The notes under the pieces: model-generated | Databases searched by the model: none | What the model was told of the DNA's origin: nothing | The model's input: only the letters and a program-made list of their open reading frames with translations | Position numbers and translations under genes: made by a program | Source of the DNA: an uncultured Bacilli bacterium | GTDB taxonomy: Bacteria > Bacillota_I > Bacilli_A > RF39 > UBA660 | Length of the DNA: 64,000 nt | Assembly (NCBI GenBank): GCA_910586295.1 | Contig: CAJUGE010000011.1 | Coordinates: 1-64,000, forward strand | Reading direction: 5' to 3' | Shown here: positions 27,894-37,246 of the stretch, in pieces | Position numbering within the stretch: position 1 is the stretch's first letter | How the letters are laid out: the number at the start of each line of letters is the position of its first letter

Positions 27894-29753
27894 ATGTATG
27901 ACATTATAGTAATCGGAGGAGGACATGCAGGTTGTGAAGCAAGCCTTTCATCTGCAAGAATGAACATGAAGACCTTACTAATAACAGGAAACATAAAAAA
28001 TATTGCAGACATGCCTTGTAATCCTTCAATTGGAGGTTCAGCCAAAGGAATCGTCGTAAGAGAAATAGATGCTCTTGGAGGAGAAATGGGAATAAATGCA
28101 GATATTTCTCATTTACAAATCAAGATGTTAAACAGCAAAAAAGGTCCAGGAGTAAGAAGTCTTAGATGTCAAGCAGATAAAACTACCTACGGCGAAAATA
28201 TGATTAAAACATTACAAAAAACACCAAACTTAGAAATAAAAGAAGATCTAGTAAAAGAATTAATTGTAGAAAACAATACCATCAAAGGAATAAAAACTGA
28301 AAGTGGCGAAACAATACTAACAAAAAAAGTAATAATAACTACTGGAACATACTTAAATGCAGACATACTAAGAGGACATTCAAAGGAAAAAGGTGGTCCA
28401 CATGGTGAAAAACCATCACTTTACTTAAGTGAAAGCATGAAAGAATTAGGACTCACAATGAGAAGGCTAAAGACAGGAACTCCTCCTAGAGTTCAAAAAG
28501 ACACAATAAATTATGATGAATGTTTTATAGAAAAAGGAGACAACTACTACCTAAGTTTCAGTAATTTTTATAAACCTACCTACTCTATTGAAAATCAACT
28601 TCCATGTTATCTTACCTACACTAATGAAACAACACACAAAATTATATTAGACAACCTTGATAAATGTGCTCTTTATAGTGGGCTTATAGAAGGTATAGGA
28701 CCTAGATACTGTCCCTCAATAGAAGATAAAATAGTAAAATTTAGAGATAAAGAAAGGCATCAAATATTCTTAGAACCAGAAAGACTTACTGGCGATGAAA
28801 TATATGTAGGAGGTTTTTCTACAACAATGCCAGAAAATTTGCAAGAAGAACTAATTCATTCAATGTCAGGACTTCACAATGCAAAAATAACTAAATATGG
28901 CTATGCAATAGAATATGATGCAATAGACTCAACTGAACTAAAAATGACTCTAGAAACAAAAAAAATAAAAGGTTTATACACTGCTGGACAAATTAATGGA
29001 ACAAGTGGCTATGAAGAAGCAGCCGCACAAGGTCTAATCGCAGGAATAAATGCAAGCCTAAGTCTAAAAAATAAAGATCCATTAATACTAAAAAGAAATG
29101 AAGCCTATATTGGAGTTCTAATAGATGATTTAATAAACAAAGGTATAACCGAGCCGTATAGACTTCTAACATCTCGTGCTGAATTCAGACTATTACTAAG
29201 ACATGATAATGCAGATATAAGATTAACTGAAATTGGAAGAAAAGTAGGACTTATAAATGATGAAAAATACAATATATTTAAAAATAAACTAGCAAAGATA
29301 ACTGAATTACAAGAATACCTTACTAAAACCAAAATAAATAATACAGAAGAAACAAATAACTACTTATCTACTCTATCATCTAGCCCTATAAATGTAAGTG
29401 TTTCATCTATAGAACTTTTAAGAAGACCTGAAATAAAAATTGATAATATAGAACATTTACTAAATATTGTATTTGATGAATCAGCAAAAGAACAAGTAGA
29501 AATAAATATCAAATACCAAGGATATATAGAAAAAACTCAAAAAGAAGCGGAAAAAATGCTATCTCTAGAAAAAAAACAAATACCAGAAAATATAGATTAT
29601 AGTAAAGTAAGAAATATTGCTACTGAAGCAAGACAAAAGTTAGAAAGTGTTAGACCATTAACAATAGGTCAAGCATCACGTATAAGTGGAGTAAATCCAT
29701 CAGATATTACTATGTTACTTGTATACTTAAAAAAGGAGTATCCTTATGAATAA
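27894..29753 (+). CDS. mnmG: tRNA uridine-5-carboxymethylaminomethyl modification enzyme MnmG
   Basis: FAD enzyme partner of MnmE. The Rossmann motif IVIGGGHAGCEA is at the N-terminus, with MPCNPSIGGSAKG, LKTGTPPRV, and the C-terminal helical domain (RNIATEARQKLESVRPLTIG) that binds MnmE. The start ATG at 27894 follows AGGAGGA. The open frame begins earlier at a TTG inside mnmE without a ribosome site. Length 619. It overlaps rsmG by eight bases. Confidence 0.97.
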   Translation: MYDIIVIGGGHAGCEASLSSARMNMKTLLITGNIKNIADMPCNPSIGGSAKGIVVREIDALGGEMGINADISHLQIKMLNSKKGPGVRSLRCQADKTTYGENMIKTLQKTPNLEIKEDLVKELIVENNTIKGIKTESGETILTKKVIITTGTYLNADILRGHSKEKGGPHGEKPSLYLSESMKELGLTMRRLKTGTPPRVQKDTINYDECFIEKGDNYYLSFSNFYKPTYSIENQLPCYLTYTNETTHKIILDNLDKCALYSGLIEGIGPRYCPSIEDKIVKFRDKERHQIFLEPERLTGDEIYVGGFSTTMPENLQEELIHSMSGLHNAKITKYGYAIEYDAIDSTELKMTLETKKIKGLYTAGQINGTSGYEEAAAQGLIAGINASLSLKNKDPLILKRNEAYIGVLIDDLINKGITEPYRLLTSRAEFRLLLRHDNADIRLTEIGRKVGLINDEKYNIFKNKLAKITELQEYLTKTKINNTEETNNYLSTLSSSPINVSVSSIELLRRPEIKIDNIEHLLNIVFDESAKEQVEINIKYQGYIEKTQKEAEKMLSLEKKQIPENIDYSKVRNIATEARQKLESVRPLTIGQASRISGVNPSDITMLLVYLKKEYPYE

Positions 29754-30459
29754 AGATGAGTTTATAAACGAATTAAAGAAACTAGGTATATCATTAACTC
29801 AAAGTGAACTGAATAGTTTTGAAACTTATAAAAATCTATTACAAGAATATAACAAAAAATTTAATCTTACTACAATTATAGAAGACGAATCAATATATTT
29901 GAAGCACTTTTATGATTCACTTTGTCTTATGAAAGTAGTTGAATTAAAAACTGCCAAAACAATCTTAGATATTGGGACAGGAGCAGGATTCCCAGGAATA
30001 CCTTTAGCAATTATAAACAAAGATAAAAAAATAACATTAGTTGAGTCTAATGGAAAAAAAGTTTCATTCTTAACTTTTTTAAAAGAAAAACTAAACTTGA
30101 ATAACGTAGAAATATATAATTCTAGAGCAGAAGATTTTGCAAAAGCCCATAGAGAAGAATATGACATAGCAACATCAAGAGCAGTATCACACTTAAAAAT
30201 AATTACTGAATTAGAATTTCCTACTATTAAGGTAAAAGGTTTATTCTTACCTTTAAAATCTAATATTGAGAAAGAATTAGAAGTAACTAAAGAATTTATA
30301 AAAGAATTAGATGGTTCTTTAGAAGAAACGATAACTTATACCCTACCCTACGAAAACTCAAAAAGAACAATTCTTAAAATAAGAAAACTTCAAGAAACAA
30401 ACCATCTATACCCTAGAGACTATAGCAAAATCTCAAAAGAATTAAAAAACTTAAGATAA
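29746..30459 (+). CDS. rsmG: 16S rRNA G527 N7-methyltransferase
   Basis: SAM enzyme that forms m7G527 in 16S rRNA. The motif DIGTGAGFPGIPLAI, the helix VESNGKKVSFL and the segment ATSRAVSHLK are typical. Length 237 is usual. It is coupled to mnmG (AAAGGAG inside its 3' end) and ends at a terminator. In Bacillus noc follows directly; here a broken sua5 is inserted. Confidence 0.96.
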   Translation: MNKDEFINELKKLGISLTQSELNSFETYKNLLQEYNKKFNLTTIIEDESIYLKHFYDSLCLMKVVELKTAKTILDIGTGAGFPGIPLAIINKDKKITLVESNGKKVSFLTFLKEKLNLNNVEIYNSRAEDFAKAHREEYDIATSRAVSHLKIITELEFPTIKVKGLFLPLKSNIEKELEVTKEFIKELDGSLEETITYTLPYENSKRTILKIRKLQETNHLYPRDYSKISKELKNLR

Positions 30460-30461
30460 AT

Positions 30462-30499
30462 AAAAAGTACTAAGATATTAATATCAAAAGTACTTTTTT
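30462..30499. terminator. bidirectional terminator after rsmG
   Basis: AAAAGTACT (30463-30471) pairs with AGTACTTTT (30489-30497), with an inner GATAT/ATATC helix, followed by T on both strands. It also closes the minus-strand sua5 remnant. Confidence 0.8.
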
Positions 30500-31084
30500 A
30501 TTTAGAAATTATTCTATCAAGTTCTTCATTTTTAACTTTACCTTCTCTTATAATGACTTTCTCATTCTTAACCTCTACTATTGTAGAAGTCGTATCATCA
30601 CTTATGTCCCCACTATCTATTATATAATCCACCTTTCCATATAACTCATCCATAATATTATCAATTTTAATGCCTGTGTTACTACCAGAAAGATTTGCAC
30701 TAGGAACAACTATAGGACATTAGCGTGCTTAATAATATTATAAGATAGTCCATCTTTAAGAAGTATAAATCCAACAATTCCAGTTTCAGAAACAATATTA
30801 GGCAAAGTGCTCTCTTTTATTTTAAATAGTATTGTTAGATAACCAGGCCAAAAAGCTTCAATTAATTTTTGCTCTATTGGACCAATAAAATCTACAATTT
30901 TCTCTAACGTAGAAATATCAGAAATTAAAACACATAAAGGTTTTGCTCTAGGCCTATCCTTAATTTCATAAATCCTTTGACAAGCAGTTTCGTCTAAAGC
31001 ATTGGTATACATACCATATACTGTATTAGTTTTAAAAATAGCTATTTTTCCTCTCTTTATATCATTAGTTATTTCAATCATCAT
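30498..31084 (-). pseudogene. frameshifted threonylcarbamoyl-AMP synthase (Sua5/YrdC)
   Basis: The first part (31084-30710) is a YrdC domain start with NTVYGMYTNA, KDRPRAKPLCVLIS and FWPGYLTILF. It stops shortly after KHANVL. One base out of frame the gene continues as PIVVPSANLSGSNTGIKI through DYIIDSGD to IIREG and a stop at 30498, which is the expected YrdC C-terminus with the PSANxSG signature. Together it would be about 190 residues. The family makes the t6A precursor for tRNA, an essential step, so another copy must exist if the break is real. The N-terminal PTDT motif is altered to KTNT. There is no good ribosome site. Confidence 0.82.
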
Positions 31085-31224
31085 ATTATCATCAATATCT
31101 TTTTAATTAATATACTTTCTCATATTAAAACACCTAATAAATTTATAATAATATACTTTTATTATATTAAAAAGATTCATAGCTAAATTTATTCTAATTA
31201 TAAAAAATAATATATTACAAGTAC

Positions 31225-31253
31225 TTGAAAAAAAAATCAAAATACTATAAAAT
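31225..31253 (+). promoter_or_regulatory. promoter of noc
   Basis: TTGAAA (31225-31230), a 17-base spacer and TAAAAT (31248-31253). The ATG follows 38 bases later behind a GGGGCTG ribosome site. No gene lies in 31085-31291. Confidence 0.6.
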
Positions 31254-31291
31254 GTATATATAAATAAAGAATAAGAAATGGGGCTGATTAT

Positions 31292-32614
31292 ATGAACAGA
31301 GAAAGTGAAATAATTAATGTAAGAATAGATGAAATTATACCAAACAGGTTTCAACCAAGACTAACATTCAATGAGTCTGAATTACAGAGTCTTGCAGAAT
31401 CAATAAAGATGCATGGAATTATACAACCACTAGTACTAAGACGTATTGGAGAAAAATTTGAAATTATTGCAGGAGAAAGAAGATACAAAGCATCAGTGAT
31501 GGCAGGATTAACTACAGTTCCAGCAGTAATTATGAATATTGACGACCAAAAAAGTGCTGAAGTAGCGATAGTTGAGAACTTACAAAGGAAAAATCTTACT
31601 GCCATAGAAGAAGCTCAATCTTATAAAAAGCTTTTAGATAAAGGCTATCTTACACAAGAAGAACTTGCAAATAAAATGGGTGTAACTCAACCTACTATCG
31701 CAAATAAATTAAGATTATTAAATCTTACTGAGGCTGCACAACAAGCATTACTTAAAAATCAAATATCTGAACGACATGCTAGAAGTCTATTAGCAATTGC
31801 AAACCCAAATATGCAAATAAGTATGCTAAATAGAATTATAGGTGAGAGATTAACAGTTAGACAAACTGATGAAGAAATAAGCAAATTGTTAGGAAGAAGT
31901 CCAGAGACTATTAATGACGCTATAGAGAACTATGGCGAAAGTAGTTCAGGCAATTCTCAAGTTCTAACTCCAGAAGAACCACAAAATTCCGTCGCCCCAG
32001 TAGTGGAAACTATAAAAACTCCAACTTTTGATAATCTTGTCCAACCTACACCTACTATTTCTTCATATATAAATCCAGCTGCATTTGATGTCGATATAGA
32101 TAGTATAAAATCTAATTCAGTAGATATAATACCAGAACATAAACCAAGTGACATAGACATGTTGATGAGGACTGAATCTCAAGAAAGTAGCAATACTGCT
32201 GTAGAAGAAACGCCTAAGAAAGTATCGCTAGAAGATGTACCAACAAATATAGATATGGGTAGTATAGTAAATTCATCGAATATGGCAGTAAATCCTTTTC
32301 AAAACTTGGAAACTCCAGAAACGCCATTTGAAATACCTACTCCAACTTTTGAAAAACCTTATAGTGATCCAACACCTGTATCACAACCTACATATGCCCC
32401 AGGAAGCAGTCTCATAGATGAATTTAGGCAACAACAACCAAAACCACTAGAACAAAATATAGAAAAAAATTCAAATACTAAAAGCATATCATCTGCAATA
32501 ACTGTAGCAAGAAATGAAGTAAGAAAAATCGAAGATTTAGGATTTCAAGTAGATACAGAAGAATTTGACTTTGAAGATATGTATCAAATAATAATAAAAA
32601 TAAAGAAAGATTAA
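31292..32614 (+). CDS. noc: nucleoid occlusion protein Noc (ParB family)
   Basis: CTP-dependent ParB-family DNA clamp. The N-terminal CTPase domain has GERRYKA near residue 61 and ENLQRKNLTAIEEA near 95. The helix-turn-helix reads TQEELANKMGVTQPTIANKL. The specificity residues that separate Noc from ParB are Q133, K139, N144 and R161 here, close to the Noc set Q/K/K/R and unlike the parS set R/T/A/G. The last ~40 residues match the Noc C-terminus (EVRKIEDLGFQVDTEEFDF). A Pro/Thr/Ser-rich linker of about 180 residues separates them, far longer than in Bacillus Noc (283 residues). The membrane-binding amphipathic helix of Bacillus Noc is absent. The position after mnmG-rsmG fits noc; soj and spo0J do not follow. 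Confidence 0.88.
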   Translation: MNRESEIINVRIDEIIPNRFQPRLTFNESELQSLAESIKMHGIIQPLVLRRIGEKFEIIAGERRYKASVMAGLTTVPAVIMNIDDQKSAEVAIVENLQRKNLTAIEEAQSYKKLLDKGYLTQEELANKMGVTQPTIANKLRLLNLTEAAQQALLKNQISERHARSLLAIANPNMQISMLNRIIGERLTVRQTDEEISKLLGRSPETINDAIENYGESSSGNSQVLTPEEPQNSVAPVVETIKTPTFDNLVQPTPTISSYINPAAFDVDIDSIKSNSVDIIPEHKPSDIDMLMRTESQESSNTAVEETPKKVSLEDVPTNIDMGSIVNSSNMAVNPFQNLETPETPFEIPTPTFEKPYSDPTPVSQPTYAPGSSLIDEFRQQQPKPLEQNIEKNSNTKSISSAITVARNEVRKIEDLGFQVDTEEFDFEDMYQIIIKIKKD

Positions 32615-32620
32615 AACTAT

Positions 32621-32842
32621 ATGACGACAAAAATATTTTATATAGTAGATACAATTATAATAATAAGTTTTATTGAAATAGTAGCATTAAATAATCTTTC
32701 AGATTTAGGATTATATGCATTAGAAAATATGGGTAAATTTGTGATGTGGCTATGTACTTTGATAATAAGTTCAATTCTATTATTACTTGTATTTTTAATA
32801 AGATATTTTAAAAATAAAAAAACAACAAAAAAAGACTTTTAG
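32621..32842 (+). CDS. small membrane protein
   Basis: A 73-residue open frame six bases after noc, with two hydrophobic segments (residues ~5-24 and ~38-61) and a basic tail RYFKNKKTTKKDF. It looks like a two-pass membrane peptide. The ribosome site is weak (AAGAAAG). It ends at a terminator. No family is recognised; co-transcription with noc is suggested by spacing only. Confidence 0.5.
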   Translation: MTTKIFYIVDTIIIISFIEIVALNNLSDLGLYALENMGKFVMWLCTLIISSILLLLVFLIRYFKNKKTTKKDF

Positions 32843-32864
32843 ATAAACTAAGAGTCATTTTTAT
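32833..32864. terminator. bidirectional terminator between small membrane gene and PBP
   Basis: GACTTTTAG (32834-32842), a 5-base loop, CTAAGAGTC (32848-32856), then ATTTTTATTT. The minus strand has A/T on the other side, and the PBP stop codon lies in the 3' arm. Confidence 0.78.
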
Positions 32865-34791
32865 TTAAACTTGCCAAATCAAAACTAGGCTCAGTACCTT
32901 TTATATAAAATAAAGTATCCTTAACAGACAAATCACTTGTACTTCCAGAAATAGGATTAACAATTGAAGCAGTAACACCTTTAGGAATATCATACCAAGA
33001 CGCTTCCTTTCCTTCTAAATAAGCTTCAATTACTCTAGCCCATATCTTTTTAGTTACCTTAGAAGGCACTTGGTTAATATCTTGATTATCATCAAAACCA
33101 TTCCAAATTATAACTAAAGCATTTGGATTATACCCCACTACCCAGTAATCAGTGTTAGTTGTTCCAGACTTAACGGCATACTTTTTAGTTAACAACCCGC
33201 TTACAGGAAGTAAGGTGGGACTAGTATAATCAATATAATCATAATTGTAAGTATTACTCATCATCTCATTCAAAATAAAGGTGTATCTACTATCTAACAC
33301 TGCTTCTTCTTCATAACTTGCTTCATATAAAACATTACCCTCTAAATCCGTAACTTTTCTAATAAATCTAGGTTCATTCTTAATACCATTATTAGCTAAT
33401 GTTGCAAAAGCATTACTAAAATCAATCATATCTATCTCAGTAGTACCTAAAGATAGAGAAACATTATTAGGAAGATTTGTCTTAATACCCATTCGTTTTC
33501 CCGTATCTTTAAGAACAGTAGTACCTAAAAATAAATGAGTTTTAACTGCAAAAATATTATCGGATAAAGCAATGGCTTCGCTCATAGTAATAGGCTTATT
33601 AGCATAATTATTCGCATAATTAGTAGGACTATAAGTCTCATTATTACCTATAGTAAAAGTAGTAGGCTCACTAACAAAAGTAGAAGAAGCTGTCATTCCG
33701 TTCTCTAAAGCAGCGTAATAAAGAATAGGCTTAAAAGTAGAACCTACTTGTCTCTTGGCATCAACTGCCCTATTAAACTGGCTTTCATTATAATTCTTAC
33801 CACCTATTAAAGCAACAACATTTCCAGACCTTGGTTCTCTAATAATTGCGCCAACTTGTAATTCTCCAGTCTCTGCCATCTCCTCTTGAACAATGCTTTC
33901 TAAATTCTTTTGTGCATCCACATCCATATTAGTATAAATCATAAGCCCACTTGTATCTATTAATGACTTTGGTATCTCAGAAATAGAATTAAGTTCATCC
34001 ATAACAGCATCCTTATAATATAAAGAACTTACAACATAATTATTAGCCTTAACTCCATGAAAAGTTAACTCTTCATTAACAGCACTAACCATATCTTCCT
34101 TAGTAATATATCCATTATCATACATACTCTGCAAAACTACTTTCTGTCTATTCTTAGCATTTTCATAATAATAAATAGGATTATAATAAGTTGGATTTTT
34201 AGGAATACCAACAATCATAGAAGCCTCCGCCAAAGTCAAATCTTTAGCATGCTTATTAAAATAGTACAAACTCGCATCCTCTATACCATAATTTCCAGCA
34301 CCATAATTGATAGTATTAATATATCCTTCCAAAATCTCATCTTTACTATAATGAACTTCCAACTCAAAAGTAAGATACGCTTCCTCTATCTTTCTATTCC
34401 AAGTTTTATCAAAAGTTAAAAACAAATTCTTAATATACTGTTGAGAAATCGTAGAAGCGCCTTGACTTAATTCTCCAGTTTTTATATTATTATACATAGC
34501 TTTAATAATTCTGAGATAATCAAAACCATTATGAGAATAAAAATTCTTGTCTTCTGTCGCAATAATCCCATCTTTAGCATATTGACTAACATCTGATAAA
34601 CTTACCCAAGAAGTATTAGAAGAATTTTCGTAAAACACATTGCCATCTTTATCAAACATGACAATTCTATTAGAACCATGAATATCCATTTTAGGAGTAA
34701 TATAGGCATATAAATAAAGTCCTAGTAAAGCAAGCATACCTAGAATAAAAGTAAAAACAAAACATTTCCACAAAAAATACAATTTTCTCAT
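32848..34791 (-). CDS. class A penicillin-binding protein (transglycosylase/transpeptidase)
   Basis: Bifunctional peptidoglycan synthase, membrane-anchored by an N-terminal segment at residues ~8-30. The GT51 domain shows ATEDKNFYSHNGFD, GASTISQQYIKNLFL, and RKIEEAYLTFELE. The transpeptidase domain has the acylated Ser in GSTFKP, SDN in SDNIFAV, and KSGTTN. Length 647 is compact for PBP1a/2a. It stands alone on the minus strand within a plus-strand arm and has its own terminator. Confidence 0.95.
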   Translation of the reverse strand: MRKLYFLWKCFVFTFILGMLALLGLYLYAYITPKMDIHGSNRIVMFDKDGNVFYENSSNTSWVSLSDVSQYAKDGIIATEDKNFYSHNGFDYLRIIKAMYNNIKTGELSQGASTISQQYIKNLFLTFDKTWNRKIEEAYLTFELEVHYSKDEILEGYINTINYGAGNYGIEDASLYYFNKHAKDLTLAEASMIVGIPKNPTYYNPIYYYENAKNRQKVVLQSMYDNGYITKEDMVSAVNEELTFHGVKANNYVVSSLYYKDAVMDELNSISEIPKSLIDTSGLMIYTNMDVDAQKNLESIVQEEMAETGELQVGAIIREPRSGNVVALIGGKNYNESQFNRAVDAKRQVGSTFKPILYYAALENGMTASSTFVSEPTTFTIGNNETYSPTNYANNYANKPITMSEAIALSDNIFAVKTHLFLGTTVLKDTGKRMGIKTNLPNNVSLSLGTTEIDMIDFSNAFATLANNGIKNEPRFIRKVTDLEGNVLYEASYEEEAVLDSRYTFILNEMMSNTYNYDYIDYTSPTLLPVSGLLTKKYAVKSGTTNTDYWVVGYNPNALVIIWNGFDDNQDINQVPSKVTKKIWARVIEAYLEGKEASWYDIPKGVTASIVNPISGSTSDLSVKDTLFYIKGTEPSFDLASLNKNDS

Positions 34792-34898
34792 AATTTTCTC
34801 CTAAGTATTATTATTAAAAAAAAACTTAAAAATATAAGCAAAAAATACATATAAAATGTACATATTTAGAATATAATAAAAAAGATTAAAAAAACCAC

Positions 34899-34926
34899 TT
34901 GATTTATTACAAAATATAAGTATAAT
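34899..34926 (+). promoter_or_regulatory. promoter of rpoE
   Basis: TTGATT (34899-34904), a 16-base spacer, TATAAT (34921-34926). Confidence 0.75.
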
Positions 34927-34955
34927 TTTGAGTGATAAGTAAAGGAGACAAAAAC

Positions 34956-35393
34956 ATGAAATTTAAGAATAAAACAATCGAAGAATTAGAAACAATGTCA
35001 TTCGACGACTTAGCATACGAAATACTTAAAGAAAAAGGAAAAAAGATGAAAACTGCAGATATATTCAAGATTATCTGCGAGATATTAAATCTTAGTGAAA
35101 GTGAATTTGAAGCACAAATAGCAGATTTCTTCACACTACTTGCTACAGAAAAAAGATTTATTCAACTTGAAAAAGGATTTTGGGATTTAAGAGAAAATCA
35201 TACTGCTAAAATCGAATTAGAAGAAGTAGAAGACGAAGAAGATGAAATCCTAGATGATGCAGAAGACGAGCAGTCAGAAGATGAAGAAGATGAATTGTAT
35301 TTAGATGAAACAAAAGAAGCAGACGATGACACTCCAGAAGATGACTTAAAAGATTTAGTTGTTTTAGACGAAGAAAATGAAATAGACCTTTAG
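34956..35393 (+). CDS. rpoE: RNA polymerase delta subunit
   Basis: Firmicute-specific RNA polymerase factor that speeds enzyme recycling. The N-terminal HARE-HTH domain covers residues ~1-90 (MSFDDLAYEILKEKGK, GFWDLRENH), and the rest is an unbroken Asp/Glu-rich tail, as expected. The start at 34956 follows AAAGGAGAC; the open frame from 34932 has no ribosome site. Length 145. Confidence 0.95.
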   Translation: MKFKNKTIEELETMSFDDLAYEILKEKGKKMKTADIFKIICEILNLSESEFEAQIADFFTLLATEKRFIQLEKGFWDLRENHTAKIELEEVEDEEDEILDDAEDEQSEDEEDELYLDETKEADDDTPEDDLKDLVVLDEENEIDL

Positions 35394-35445
35394 CTAAATT
35401 GTCCTTATCTATAATATAATATAAGACAAAAAGAAAGGTGAAATC

Positions 35446-36507
35446 ATGATAGAAAGATTAAAAATAATTGAAGAAAGATATAATTTTTTAACAGAAGAAT
35501 TAATGAAGCCAGAAGTATATAATGACTACAAAAAGATGACAACACTTTCAAAAGAAAAAACATCTTTGGAAACTATTGTTAATGCAGGAAAAGAATTAAA
35601 TTCATTAATAGAAGACATAGAAATAGCCAAAGAAATGTCACACGATCCAGAAATGAGCGAATTTGCTCACACCGAAATAGAAAATCTAACCGTAAAAAAA
35701 GAAAAATTAGAAGAAAGCATCACAATAATGTTACTACCTAAAGATCCAAATGATGACAAAAATGTTATAATGGAAATTAGAGGAGCAGCAGGAGGAGACG
35801 AAGGAAACATATTCGCAGGAGACTTATTTAGAATGTATTCGAAATATGCAGAAAGAAATAAATGGAAATTAGAAGTTACCAATGAAATTGAAGGCGAGTC
35901 TGGAGGCTACTCAATTATAGAATTTATATTATCTGGAGACAATGTTTACTCAAAGTTAAAATATGAAAGTGGTTCTCATCGTGTTCAAAGAGTTCCAGCA
36001 ACAGAGTCACAAGGTAGAGTTCATACATCAACTGCTACAGTTTTAGTCATGCCAGAAACTGAAGATGTAGAAGTGGAACTCCTAGACAAAGATTTAAAAA
36101 TAGATGTTTGCCGTTCTAGTGGTGCAGGAGGACAAAGTGTAAATACCTCAGACTCTGCAGTAAGAGTAACTCATGTACCTACAGGCTTAATGGTATATTG
36201 CCAGGTAGAAAGAAGTCAAATTAAAAATAAGGAACGAGCATTAACTATACTTAAATCTAGGCTTTATGATTTAAAACAAAAAGAACAAGAAGCAGCGCTA
36301 GGAGCAGATAGAAAATCTAAAATAGGAACAGGAGACCGTTCAGAAAAAATAAGGACATATAACTATCCACAAAATAGACTTACTGACCATAGAATAAACT
36401 ATACTGTAATGCACCTAGACAAAATTATGGAAGGTGACATGGAAGACTTAATAGAAACATTAATTACGGAAGATCAAAAACTTAAAATGGGTGTACCTAG
36501 TGAATAA
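35446..36507 (+). CDS. prfA: peptide chain release factor 1
   Basis: Reads UAA and UAG. The codon-recognition PAT lies in RVPATESQGR near residue 185, and the peptidyl-hydrolysis GGQ is in SGAGGQSVNT near 230. Length 353 is standard. It overlaps prmC, which methylates the GGQ glutamine, giving the conserved prfA-prmC pair that also leads to spoIIR. Confidence 0.97.
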   Translation: MIERLKIIEERYNFLTEELMKPEVYNDYKKMTTLSKEKTSLETIVNAGKELNSLIEDIEIAKEMSHDPEMSEFAHTEIENLTVKKEKLEESITIMLLPKDPNDDKNVIMEIRGAAGGDEGNIFAGDLFRMYSKYAERNKWKLEVTNEIEGESGGYSIIEFILSGDNVYSKLKYESGSHRVQRVPATESQGRVHTSTATVLVMPETEDVEVELLDKDLKIDVCRSSGAGGQSVNTSDSAVRVTHVPTGLMVYCQVERSQIKNKERALTILKSRLYDLKQKEQEAALGADRKSKIGTGDRSEKIRTYNYPQNRLTDHRINYTVMHLDKIMEGDMEDLIETLITEDQKLKMGVPSE

Positions 36508-37246
36508 TAATCTAAATATTCCGCAAAGAGAATTAGAAGAACTAAAAAAAGTAAATGGATTAACTAAAGAAAATATAAAAAAGTTAGAAAACAACTACCC
36601 TATTCAATACTTAATAGGGTACACTAACTTTTATGGGTTAAACATAATAGTTAATGAAAACGTTTTAATTCCAAGATATGAAACAGAATACTTAGTAGAA
36701 AAACTGATAAAATACATTAAGAAAAATAATTTTAATAATCTAAAAATTCTAGACCTATGCACAGGTTCAGGATGTATAGGTTTAACCTTAAAAAAAGAAC
36801 TAAAAAATGTAGAAGTATCAATGTCCGATATTTCAAAAGAAGCTTTAGAAGTAGCAAGGAAGAATAAAGAAAACTTAAAATTAGACGTTACATTAATGGA
36901 AAGTGATTTATTTGATAATATAAAAGATAAAGATTTTGACATTATAGTAAGTAATCCCCCATATGTAATGACTGCAGAGAATTTACCTAAAAATGTGTTA
37001 TTCGAGCCACATCAAGCTCTATTTAGTGGAGAAAAAGGAATAAACCATATAGAAGTAATAATAAAAAACTATGAAAAATACACAAAAAACAAATCTATAT
37101 TAGCATTAGAAATAAATGAACAAAGTAAAAACGAAATAACAAATCTTATAAATAAATATATTACTTCAAATATTAAATATTCCTTTGAAAAAGATTTAAC
37201 AGGAAGAATCAGATACTTATTCATCTTTAGAAACATGGAGACTTAA
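36500..37246 (+). CDS. prmC: release factor glutamine methyltransferase
   Basis: N5-methylates the GGQ Gln of release factors. The N-terminal helical domain includes PIQYLIGYTNFYGL and PRYETEYLVEK. The SAM motif is LDLCTGSGCIGL, and the catalytic NPPY is in IVSNPPYVMTAENL. The start is uncertain: GTG at 36500 is favoured, with GGGTG seven bases before it, and GTG at 36491 is the alternative. Both overlap the prfA 3' end. The next gene starts directly after its stop. Confidence 0.93.
   Translation: MNNNLNIPQRELEELKKVNGLTKENIKKLENNYPIQYLIGYTNFYGLNIIVNENVLIPRYETEYLVEKLIKYIKKNNFNNLKILDLCTGSGCIGLTLKKELKNVEVSMSDISKEALEVARKNKENLKLDVTLMESDLFDNIKDKDFDIIVSNPPYVMTAENLPKNVLFEPHQALFSGEKGINHIEVIIKNYEKYTKNKSILALEINEQSKNEITNLINKYITSNIKYSFEKDLTGRIRYLFIFRNMET

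Noticed and set aside
31103..31354. Minus-strand open frame between the sua5 remnant and noc
   Set aside because: Overlaps the noc promoter and start, AT-driven hydrophobic text, no ribosome site.
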